From contig NZ_CP157456.1 of the NCBI RefSeq assembly GCF_041549525.1, positions 2,480,001 through 2,544,000 of the forward strand: a DNA stretch of 64,000 bases, in the 5' to 3' direction. The translations under genes and the position numbers were made by a program. This stretch comes from Paenarthrobacter aurescens (GTDB lineage: Bacteria; Actinomycetota; Actinomycetes; Actinomycetales; Micrococcaceae). The notes under the pieces were generated by a model. That model did no database searches. It was not told where the DNA came from and saw only the letters and a program-made list of their open reading frames with translations. This document shows, piece after piece, positions 46,228 through 53,979 of the stretch (the stretch's first letter is position 1; each line of letters begins with the position of its first letter).

Positions 46228-47412
46228 GTGGATAGAAGGCACGCGGCGTACGAATGGTTCCGGATCAATCGCTTCAAAGTGGACATGACGGCAACCTGCC
46301 TGCTGATTCTCCTCTTCGGTCCGGTATATCTGGTTGCCGACAGGCCTTGGCTTTTCCTCCTGTCCTGCAGCTTGCTGTTTCCCCTCGCCTGGCGCCGCAC
46401 CCGCCCGGCTGTGGCGGCTGGGGCCGTCATCCTGGTATGCCTCATCCAGTGGGCAGTGGGCGCGGAGCCAGTGGCCGGCCAGATCGCAGTTCCCCTTGTC
46501 ATCTACGCCACGGCAGCCTATGGGCCCACGTGGGCCAGCCGGACAGTTCTGCTGGCCGGTCTCCTGGGTGGCGTCATGCTCACCACCCGCCTCTTTTCCA
46601 CCACCGCTGAATCCGGCATCCTGGGCCTGACCATAGGTGCGCTCTACACTGTGCTGATCTGGATGCTGGTTCTGGTCAGTTGGACGCTTGGAGACCTCAC
46701 TCGCGTCCGCAGGCTTCAGCTTCAAGCATTGGAGGACCGTACCCGGAGGCTTGAAGTAGAGCAGATGCAGGAACGGAAACTGGCTGCTGCCGACGAACGC
46801 TCCCACATTGCCCGCGAAATGCATGACATTGTGGCCCATTCACTCTCAGTCATCATTACCCAGGCCGACGGAGCGAGGTACGCTGCGGCAACCAGGCCGG
46901 AACTCGCTACCGAGGCCCTGGCCACCATTGCCGCCACGGGCCGGGACTCCTTGGGAGAGATGCGAAGACTTCTGGGGGTCCTCCGCTCGGACGACGACTC
47001 CCCTACCAGGCCACAACCCCGGCTCTCGGACCTGGATGAACTCCTCCTCGGCTTCCGTGCTGCCACACTCCAGGTGAGCTTTGATCAGTCCGGCGTACCC
47101 CGCAGGCCCCTTCCCGCCGGTGCTGAACTCACCGCTTACCGCATCATTCAAGAAGCCCTCACCAATGTAATGAAACATGCCGGACCCAACGCGACGGCGG
47201 GCGTTAACCTCACCTGGCAAGCCCGCGGATTGCAGCTGGACATCATCGACGACGGCCGGGGTGCCGCTGCGGATCCGCCCACGCCAGGCGGGGGCAACGG
47301 TCTGCCGGGGATGGGCGAACGGGTCTCCCTCTACGATGGTTCCTTGACCGCAGGCCCGGTACAGGGCGGCGGTTTCCGTGTGTCCGCTTTCATCCCCTAT
47401 TCGGAGGCCTAA
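46228..47412 (+). CDS. NarL-family sensor histidine kinase
   Basis: A 394-residue membrane sensor kinase. Four or five predicted membrane helices fill residues 20-155, a short coiled coil follows, then the HisKA_3 dimerisation domain with IAREMHDIVAHSLS (phospho-acceptor His199) and a C-terminal HATPase (IIDDGRGAAADPP, GGGNGLPGMGERV). There is no large extracellular sensor, so the stimulus is probably sensed in the membrane, as in DesK-like or envelope-stress kinases. The start is GTG at 46228. The response regulator follows after two bases. Confidence 0.9.
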   Translation: MDRRHAAYEWFRINRFKVDMTATCLLILLFGPVYLVADRPWLFLLSCSLLFPLAWRRTRPAVAAGAVILVCLIQWAVGAEPVAGQIAVPLVIYATAAYGPTWASRTVLLAGLLGGVMLTTRLFSTTAESGILGLTIGALYTVLIWMLVLVSWTLGDLTRVRRLQLQALEDRTRRLEVEQMQERKLAAADERSHIAREMHDIVAHSLSVIITQADGARYAAATRPELATEALATIAATGRDSLGEMRRLLGVLRSDDDSPTRPQPRLSDLDELLLGFRAATLQVSFDQSGVPRRPLPAGAELTAYRIIQEALTNVMKHAGPNATAGVNLTWQARGLQLDIIDDGRGAAADPPTPGGGNGLPGMGERVSLYDGSLTAGPVQGGGFRVSAFIPYSEA

Positions 47413-47414
47413 CC

Positions 47415-48128
47415 TTGCCTGAGATCACCGCACCCATTCGGGTTGCACTCGTTGACGACCAGCAGTTGGTCCGTTCCGGTTTTGGCATGCTGATCAATTC
47501 CCAGCCGGACCTTGAAGTGGTGGCCGAGGCAGGTAATGGGATCGAAGCCATCCAAGCCCTGAGCGCCACGGCCGCAGACGTAGTCCTGATGGATGTCCGC
47601 ATGCCGGGGATGGACGGCATTGAAGCAACCCGCAGAATTCTGGAACAGGCTGCGGCGCAGCCCTCGGGCTCCCAACGGGCTGAGATCAAGATCGTGGTTC
47701 TCACGACCTTCGACCTTGATGAATATGCTTTGGCTGCCATCCAGGCAGGTGCCAGTGGATTCCTGCTCAAGGATGCCCCACCGGAGGAACTGCTTGAAGC
47801 CATCCGCACTGTTTATCGCGGGGATGCCGTGATCGCTCCTTCCACTACCCGCCGTTTGCTGGATCATGTGGCGCCGCTCCTGAGGACCCAAACGCCGGAG
47901 CAAACTGAACACGCTGCCGCCGTGGAACGGCTGACGGCCCGGGAGCGCGAAGTCTTCGAACTGATCGCACAAGGAAAGTCCAATCCGGAGATCGCTGCAG
48001 GGCTGTTCCTCTCCGAGGCCACGGTGAAAACCCACGTGGGCCATATCCTGGCCAAACTCGGCGCACGTGACCGCGTACAGGTGGTGGTCATTGCCTACGA
48101 GACCGGCGTTGTGGCCCCCGGCACGTAG
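47415..48128 (+). CDS. NarL/LuxR-family response regulator
   Basis: A 237-residue two-domain regulator. The receiver has the acidic pair in LVDDQQ, phospho-acceptor Asp60 in VVLMDVRMPG and Lys119 in FLLKDAPPEE. The C-terminal LuxR-type HTH covers about residues 170-230 (LTAREREVFELIAQGKSNPEIA, EATVKTHVGHILAKLGARDR seen as two segments). TTG at 47415 is preceded by GGAGG at seven bases. It pairs with the upstream kinase; the likely target is the ABC exporter that follows. Confidence 0.93.
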   Translation: MPEITAPIRVALVDDQQLVRSGFGMLINSQPDLEVVAEAGNGIEAIQALSATAADVVLMDVRMPGMDGIEATRRILEQAAAQPSGSQRAEIKIVVLTTFDLDEYALAAIQAGASGFLLKDAPPEELLEAIRTVYRGDAVIAPSTTRRLLDHVAPLLRTQTPEQTEHAAAVERLTAREREVFELIAQGKSNPEIAAGLFLSEATVKTHVGHILAKLGARDRVQVVVIAYETGVVAPGT

Positions 48129-48141
48129 TCAGCACTGTGGC

Positions 48142-48182
48142 CTCATACCCGTAAGGCCGCCGGACTCAGACCACGGTATGAG
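48142..48182 (+). promoter_or_regulatory. Inverted repeat in the promoter of the ABC exporter
   Basis: CTCATACC (48142-48149) and GGTATGAG (48175-48182) form an 8-bp inverted repeat with 25 bases between, followed by GATAATGG, a possible -10. It lies in the only gap between the response regulator and the ABC genes, so it is a candidate binding site for that regulator. Confidence 0.5.
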
Positions 48183-48249
48183 CACGGTCCCGGGATAATG
48201 GACCCGCGGCCCGATCCTGCACGGCAAGGGCGGAACATAGCGTGAAACC

Positions 48250-49041
48250 ATGACAACTTTTACGCCCCTCCCCCACCCGTCAGGATCCCGCCGGCCCGAA
48301 GCCTCGGACGGCACCACTGCGCCGGCCGTTGAGGCCCATGAACTGACCAAAAGCTACGGGCGTGCCGATACCAGCGTGACGGCACTGAACAAGGTCTCTG
48401 TGCGTTTCGACGCCGGAAAGTTCACTGCCATCATGGGGCCCTCCGGTTCCGGCAAGTCAACGCTGATGCACTGCCTTGCCGGATTGGATACCGCGGATTC
48501 CGGAAAGATCGTTCTGGGCGGCACCGAGCTGACCGGGCTCAATGACCGTCAGCTGACCGCACTTCGCCGCGAACGGATCGGCTTCGTTTTCCAGGCGTTC
48601 AACCTTGTGCCCACGTTGACTGCCGAGCAAAACATCACGCTTCCGCTCGCCCTGGCCGGAACCACGGCCGACGCCGGATGGCTGGATACCGTTGTCAGCA
48701 CACTCGGGCTCAAGGACCGTTTGAAGCACCGGCCACATGAGCTCTCCGGCGGCCAGCAGCAACGCGTGGCTGTTGCCCGTGCGCTGCTGACGCGTCCCGA
48801 CGTCGTCTTTGGCGACGAACCTACCGGCAACCTGGATTCGAGGGCCGGTGGCGAAGTCCTGGCATTGCTGCGTCGGAGCAGCCAGGAGATGGGGCAAACC
48901 ATCATTATGGTCACTCACGATCCCGTGGCAGCGAGCTACGCGGACCGTGTGGTGCTGATGAGCGATGGAGGCCTGGTGGGCGAGATTCACCAGCCAACAG
49001 CAGAGTCCGTGCTCACTGCCCTGGGCAAGCTGGGGGCCTGA
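48250..49041 (+). CDS. ABC exporter ATPase (MacB/LolD family)
   Basis: A 263-residue ATPase. Walker A GPSGSGKST is at 63-71; signature LSGGQQQRVAVA, Walker B VVFGDEPTG and switch His in VTHDP follow. The N-terminal 30 residues are a low-complexity extension. It serves the FtsX-type permease that starts three bases later. Family members export peptides, antibiotics or lipoproteins, or drive envelope machines without transport. Confidence 0.93.
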   Translation: MTTFTPLPHPSGSRRPEASDGTTAPAVEAHELTKSYGRADTSVTALNKVSVRFDAGKFTAIMGPSGSGKSTLMHCLAGLDTADSGKIVLGGTELTGLNDRQLTALRRERIGFVFQAFNLVPTLTAEQNITLPLALAGTTADAGWLDTVVSTLGLKDRLKHRPHELSGGQQQRVAVARALLTRPDVVFGDEPTGNLDSRAGGEVLALLRRSSQEMGQTIIMVTHDPVAASYADRVVLMSDGGLVGEIHQPTAESVLTALGKLGA

Positions 49042-49044
49042 GGC

Positions 49045-51510
49045 ATGTTGCGGGTTGCACTGTCCCAATTGACCACCCATGCCCGGCGGTTCATCGCCAT
49101 AGGGCTTGCAGTCATGTTGTCTGTGATGTTTCTCTCGGCCACCCTCATGGTGGGCGCGAGCACCAATGCCTCGCTCGGGGCCAGCATCGGCGAGGCGTAC
49201 CGCAACGCTGACGTTGTTGCCACGTCCAGGAGCGGGGAGCCGTTCACCCAGGCAGTGGTGGATGCGGCGTCCTCCTCGCCCTCGGTTGAGGACAGTTATG
49301 CCGAGCGGTCCACCTATGTAACCTTCCAAGCCGGTGGGGGTGAGCAATACGGCCGTCTGCGCAATGCGGCGCCGGCTTCCCTCGATGGTGCTGTCCTGAC
49401 CACCGGGTCAATGCCATCAAAGGCATTCGAAGCCCTTATTGATCTCAAAACGGCCGGGCATCTGGGTCTCACGGTGGGCAGCACGTTGGAACTGCGCGGC
49501 CAGGGACCTGTGAAGACCGCGAAGGTGACCATTTCCGGGCTGACGAAGGCCACCAATGATCCCTTCTCCTCCTCGGCAGCGCAGCTGGTGGGTGCCGAGT
49601 CAGTGCTGAACGCTGTCCAGGACGCGGGAGCAGGCTTCTCCGGTCTGCAATTCACGCTCAAGGCCGGCGAGGATGTCAACGCTGCCAAGGAGTTCATCGC
49701 GCACCGCATGGAATCAGCCGGTGCCGTTGAGCCGATCCTTGAAACGGCGCAGGAGAAGGTCACCTCCACGGTGGCCATGCTCAGTGCCGGACAGGATCAG
49801 TTGACGGTTGTCCTGCTCGCCTTTGCAGGCGTGGCCATCCTCGTCTCCACGTTGGTAGTTGCAAATACCTTCTCCGTCCTGGTAGCTCAGCGGACCAGGG
49901 AATTGGCTCTGCTTCGTTGCCTGGGCGCCGGCAGGGCACAAATCCGCGGATCCGTGATGGTGGAGGCACTTGTTGTGGGCTTCATATCCTCGGTAGTGGG
50001 TGTCCTCGCTGCTACAGGCCTGATGACGGGCTTGATTGCCTGGGCAAAGTCCCAACCTGAACAGGCATTCGCCACGCTGGCCGTTCCGTCGTCGGCAATA
50101 GTTGCAGGCCTGGTGGCCGGGACGTTGCTGACAGTTGTGGCTGCGCTGGTGCCCGCAAAAGCAGCTACTGCCGTGGCTCCGCTTGCCGCACTCCGACCCA
50201 CTGACGACGCGTCCGTCAGCAACCGGCGTGGCAAGGTTCGCCTGGTCATGGGCCTAGTGGCCCTGGTGGGCGGAGCGGCGTTGCTGGTTTACGGAAGCAT
50301 GAGCGTCTCCTTGATGGTGGCACTGCTCGGTGGTGCAGCCTCGTTCGTGGGAATCCTGCTGTGCTCCACCCTCTTCATACCCCCAGTGGTTGCCATGGCC
50401 GGACGCCTGGCAGCACCGGCCGGAGTGCCCGGGAAACTCGCCGCTGTCAACGCGACGCGAAACCCTGCCCGGACTTCCGCCACGGCTGCTGCCCTTCTGA
50501 TCGGTGTCACTTTGGTCTCGCTCATGATGACCGGGGCTGCTACCTCCAGGCACGCGTTCAACGACACCTTGGCGGAAAACTATCCGGTAGACCTCTCCGC
50601 CCAGACCGCCGTGGACACTGCCGATCCCTCCCAGGCCATCTCCAGGATCAAGGCGCTCGACGGCGTCAGCTCTGCTGTGCTGCTGCAGCCGGTGGGAACG
50701 CTGAGCGATGAGGCCACGCACAACGGCGGCAGGACCATTTACGGCCTCTCCGCCGCCGATGCCGCTTCGGTGGTGCGGGACAGTCACCTGAAACTGTCCG
50801 CGGGGACCGTTTACCTTCCCGAGGACTCCCCGGAGGGACCGGCAACCCTGACGACGCCGGCCGGTACCGTTACGCTCGAAGCCCAGGTCCTGCGGACGCG
50901 CCACGTGCCCGGCTTCGTTGAAATCTCCAGCGTCACCTCAGCTGTGCTGCCTGATACTCCCGGCATGGTCTGGGTAAAACTGGACGATTCGGTCTCGGGT
51001 GAACAGGTTCAGGCCATCCAGAAAGAGATCGCAGGAGCACTGGGGGTGCATGAGCGCACTGTCAGTGGAGCCGCCATTGAACGGGTAACTTTCAACAGCA
51101 TCATTGACGTCCTGTTGCTGGTGGTCACCGGCCTCCTCGGCATCGCCGTGGTCATTGCCTTGATCGGTGTGGCCAACACCTTGTCCCTCTCCGTCCTGGA
51201 GCGAACACGCGAAAACTCCCTGCTCCGTGCCTTGGGACTGACAAGGGGCCAGCTGCGCGGGATGCTGGCCATCGAGGCCGTGCTCGTCGCAGGGGTGGCC
51301 GCAATCCTCGGGGCTGGCTTGGGTATTGTTTACGGCTGGCTCGGAGCGCAGGCAACTTTGGGAGGCGTAGCCACGGTTGTCCCGGCGGTGCCATGGCTCC
51401 AGCTGGCGGCCGTCTTCGGCGTAGCCGTGGTGGCGGGCCTCCTGGCTTCGGTGGTTCCTGCCCGGCGGGCTGCGCGGTTGTCGCCGGTGGAGGGACTCGC
51501 CACGGCATAA
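49045..51510 (+). CDS. FtsX/MacB-type ABC permease
   Basis: An 821-residue permease with two FtsX domains. It has an N-terminal helix (about 12-35), an extracellular domain (about 40-245), three helices (about 260-370), a fourth and fifth helix near 405-460, a second extracellular domain and a C-terminal set of three helices (about 690-815). The phrases RTRELALLRCLGAGRAQIR and RTRENSLLRALGLTRGQLR mark the two coupling helices. The arrangement is the usual single-chain actinobacterial form; kinase, regulator, ATPase and permease together suggest a regulated defence or envelope-stress exporter. Confidence 0.9.
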   Translation: MLRVALSQLTTHARRFIAIGLAVMLSVMFLSATLMVGASTNASLGASIGEAYRNADVVATSRSGEPFTQAVVDAASSSPSVEDSYAERSTYVTFQAGGGEQYGRLRNAAPASLDGAVLTTGSMPSKAFEALIDLKTAGHLGLTVGSTLELRGQGPVKTAKVTISGLTKATNDPFSSSAAQLVGAESVLNAVQDAGAGFSGLQFTLKAGEDVNAAKEFIAHRMESAGAVEPILETAQEKVTSTVAMLSAGQDQLTVVLLAFAGVAILVSTLVVANTFSVLVAQRTRELALLRCLGAGRAQIRGSVMVEALVVGFISSVVGVLAATGLMTGLIAWAKSQPEQAFATLAVPSSAIVAGLVAGTLLTVVAALVPAKAATAVAPLAALRPTDDASVSNRRGKVRLVMGLVALVGGAALLVYGSMSVSLMVALLGGAASFVGILLCSTLFIPPVVAMAGRLAAPAGVPGKLAAVNATRNPARTSATAAALLIGVTLVSLMMTGAATSRHAFNDTLAENYPVDLSAQTAVDTADPSQAISRIKALDGVSSAVLLQPVGTLSDEATHNGGRTIYGLSAADAASVVRDSHLKLSAGTVYLPEDSPEGPATLTTPAGTVTLEAQVLRTRHVPGFVEISSVTSAVLPDTPGMVWVKLDDSVSGEQVQAIQKEIAGALGVHERTVSGAAIERVTFNSIIDVLLLVVTGLLGIAVVIALIGVANTLSLSVLERTRENSLLRALGLTRGQLRGMLAIEAVLVAGVAAILGAGLGIVYGWLGAQATLGGVATVVPAVPWLQLAAVFGVAVVAGLLASVVPARRAARLSPVEGLATA

Positions 51511-51546
51511 GTCCCCAACGCTCTATCAACTAATCACCCTTAAACT

Positions 51547-51599
51547 GAAACGCTCTCTCACCTCACCGGATGAACCGGAAGGAGGTGAGAGAGCGTTTC
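51547..51599. terminator. Bidirectional hairpin containing the dispersed repeat
   Basis: A perfect 17-bp inverted repeat (51547-51563, GAAACGCTCTCTCACCT; 51583-51599) with a 19-base loop. It lies 36 bases past the permease stop and 31 bases past the metG stop, so it can end both. Its arms contain the CTCTCAC core of the 32-bp repeat family. Confidence 0.8.
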
Positions 51600-51627
51600 T
51601 TGTTTACGGCTGTGATGTGAGAGCGGG
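51585..51627. repeat. Second locus of the 32-bp-period repeat
   Basis: GTGAGAGAGCG (51585-51595) and GTGAGAGCGGG (51617-51627) are exactly 32 bases apart, the same core (opposite strand) and period as at 43526-43621. Confidence 0.7.
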
Positions 51628-51629
51628 TC

Positions 51630-53189
51630 CTAGGCCTCGGCGGGCTCTTCATAGCGCGGGAAGACCGGAACCGGAGCCGGCAATTCGGTGCCGGCAACAA
51701 TCGGTGTTGCCACCGCGGCGAACTGGCGGGACTGACCTTCCGGTTGTCCAAGCACCTCCAGGAGCTTTGCGGACGACGACGGCATCACCGGCTGGGCGAG
51801 GATCGCCACAATGCGGACAACCTCCAAGGTGACGTAAAGAACGGTGTTCATGCGCTCAAGATCGGTCTTGCGCAAAACCCACGGGGCCTGCTCCGCGAAA
51901 TAGGCATTGGTATCGCCCAGAACGGTCCAGATCGCTTCCAGGGCCCGGCTGAACTCCTGTTTGTCGAAAGCGGCCCGCGCGGTTTCCAGCAGCGCCCCGG
52001 CCTGGGCCAGCAACGCTGTGTCCTCATCCGTGAAAGCACCGGGAACCGGAACCTTACCTTCGCAGTTCTTCGCCACCATGGACAAGGACCGCTGGGCCAG
52101 GTTGCCGAAGTTGTTGGCCAGATCGGAGTTCATGCGGCCCACGATTGCCTCGTGGTTGTAGTTGCCATCAGCCCCAAAGGGAACTTCCCGGAGGAAGAAG
52201 TACCGGCACTGGTCCAAACCGTACTGCGCAACAAAGTCCTGCGGGGCAACAACGTTGCCCAGTGACTTGGACATCTTCACGCCGTTGTTGGTCAGGAAGC
52301 CGTGGATCATGACGCGCTTGGGTAGTTCCAGGCCTGCGCTCATGAGGAAGGCGGGCCAGTAAATGGCGTGGAATCGTGAGATGTCCTTCCCGATCACGTG
52401 GACATCGGCGGGCCAGAACTTCCTGAAGGATTCCGAATCAATATTCGGGTATCCCACACCGGTCAGGTAGTTGGTCAGGGCGTCAACCCAGACGTACATG
52501 ACGTGCTTTTCATCGCCCGGGACGGGAACGCCCCAGTCGAATGTGGTGCGGCTGATGGACAGGTCCTCCAGCCCACGGCGAACGAAGCTGATGACCTCGT
52601 TGAAGCGGGACTGCGGTGCACCGAACTCGGGCTGCTCCTCATAGAGCGCGAGGAGTTTCTCCTGGTAGTTGGAGAGCCGGAAGAAGTAGCTCTCCTCAGC
52701 GGTCCAGGTGACCAGGGTGTCCGTCTCCTTGGAGTAGCGGAGTCCGTCGTCCTTCACCACAGTATCGTCCTCGACGTAATAGGCCTCGTCCCGGACGGAA
52801 TACCAGCCCTCATACTTGGACAGGTAGATATCGCCATTGGCTTCCATCTTCTTCCAGATGGCCTGTGAGGCGGCGTAGTGGTCCTGATCCGTGGTGCGGA
52901 TGAAGCGGTCGTGGGAGATCCCCAAGTCCTGGCTCATCTGCTTGAAGGCCGCCGAGTTGCGGTCAGCGAGCTGCTTGGCAGTGATGCCTTCCTTCTCCGC
53001 TGACTGCTGCATCTTCAGTCCGTGCTCATCCGTTCCGGTCATGAAGAACACTTCATGACCGTCAAGGCGCTTGAAGCGCGCCATGGCATCAGTAGCAATG
53101 ACCTCATAAGCGTGGCCGATGTGCGGCACGCCATTGGGGTAGCTGATTGCAGTGGTGATGTAGAACGGGGATTTCTCTGGAGACGTCAC
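51630..53189 (-). CDS. metG: Methionyl-tRNA synthetase
   Basis: A 519-residue class I synthetase. HIGH is at residues 23-26 in [13 protein letters not shown], and KMSKS at about 304 in [10 protein letters not shown]. The connecting domain lacks CxxC zinc knuckles (between residues 120 and 160 the sequence is [14 protein letters not shown]..., without cysteines), so it belongs to the zinc-free type. No C-terminal tRNA-binding extension is present. Start is GTG at 53189. It lies 34 bases after the ABC ATPase stop on the same strand. Confidence 0.96.
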   Translation of the reverse strand: MTSPEKSPFYITTAISYPNGVPHIGHAYEVIATDAMARFKRLDGHEVFFMTGTDEHGLKMQQSAEKEGITAKQLADRNSAAFKQMSQDLGISHDRFIRTTDQDHYAASQAIWKKMEANGDIYLSKYEGWYSVRDEAYYVEDDTVVKDDGLRYSKETDTLVTWTAEESYFFRLSNYQEKLLALYEEQPEFGAPQSRFNEVISFVRRGLEDLSISRTTFDWGVPVPGDEKHVMYVWVDALTNYLTGVGYPNIDSESFRKFWPADVHVIGKDISRFHAIYWPAFLMSAGLELPKRVMIHGFLTNNGVKMSKSLGNVVAPQDFVAQYGLDQCRYFFLREVPFGADGNYNHEAIVGRMNSDLANNFGNLAQRSLSMVAKNCEGKVPVPGAFTDEDTALLAQAGALLETARAAFDKQEFSRALEAIWTVLGDTNAYFAEQAPWVLRKTDLERMNTVLYVTLEVVRIVAILAQPVMPSSSAKLLEVLGQPEGQSRQFAAVATPIVAGTELPAPVPVFPRYEEPAEA

Positions 53190-53223
53190 TCTAAGAAGTT
53201 ACCTTTTTTTGGGATGGAATAGC

Positions 53224-53979
53224 TTAGTTAAGTTCGGTCAGCGTATCGCTGAGCCGTACCAGCTCGTGGTCGTGAGAGGCAACCAGAACGGCAATGCCAT
53301 CGCTGGTGGTGTCCTTGAGGATGCCAATGATGCGGTTGGCCGCTGCACGGTCGAGGCTGGCCGTGGGCTCGTCCACCACCAATACGCGGGTTCCAAGGAT
53401 CAGGGCACGGGCAATTGCTACGCGCTGGCGCTCACCACCGGAAAGCTGAGCCGGACGGTGGCGCATGCGGCGCCCAAGGCCCACCAGGTCCAGGAGGTCC
53501 TTGGCCATCTCTGTACGCTGTTCAACTTCGCCATCGGGTACAGCAGGGAGCAGGACGTTTTCCAGAGCGCTCATGCCGTCAATCAAGGCCCCGCCCTGAT
53601 CCACGTAGCCGATCAGTGCCCGGCGGCGGTCCGCGATTTCGTCATCGCCCATGCTGTCCAGCGGCTGGCCCTCCCAGAAGACCTTGCCCGACGTCGGCAG
53701 GGTGAGTCCTGCGCTCACCGTCAGGATGCTGGTCTTACCGGAGCCGCTTCGACCGGCAATGCAATGCATCTCACCGGCGTGCAGGGTCAGATTGAAGTCA
53801 TCGACGACGTCGACTTCCTCGGCACCGCCTTTATCTCCACCGTAGTGGATGGTGACGCGGCTCAGTTCCAACGGGGTTGCGTGATCGGCAGCCCTGACAA
53901 TGGTGTTGGCTCGGGTCTGCAAGGACTCTTCCGCGGACTCCGGGGTGGCCGTCGGCTCGGGGTTGAGTTTGTCAGTCAT
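53224..53979 (-). CDS. ABC exporter ATPase (LolD-like)
   Basis: A 251-residue ATPase with Walker A GRSGSGKTS, signature LSGGERQRVAIA, Walker B VLVVDEPTAS and switch His in ASHDHEL. The first 40 residues are polar and low in complexity. Its ATG overlaps the permease stop by four bases (53976-53979), so permease and ATPase are coupled. The Walker A uses Arg (GRSG) where MacB members have Pro or Glu. Confidence 0.92.
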   Translation of the reverse strand: MTDKLNPEPTATPESAEESLQTRANTIVRAADHATPLELSRVTIHYGGDKGGAEEVDVVDDFNLTLHAGEMHCIAGRSGSGKTSILTVSAGLTLPTSGKVFWEGQPLDSMGDDEIADRRRALIGYVDQGGALIDGMSALENVLLPAVPDGEVEQRTEMAKDLLDLVGLGRRMRHRPAQLSGGERQRVAIARALILGTRVLVVDEPTASLDRAAANRIIGILKDTTSDGIAVLVASHDHELVRLSDTLTELN

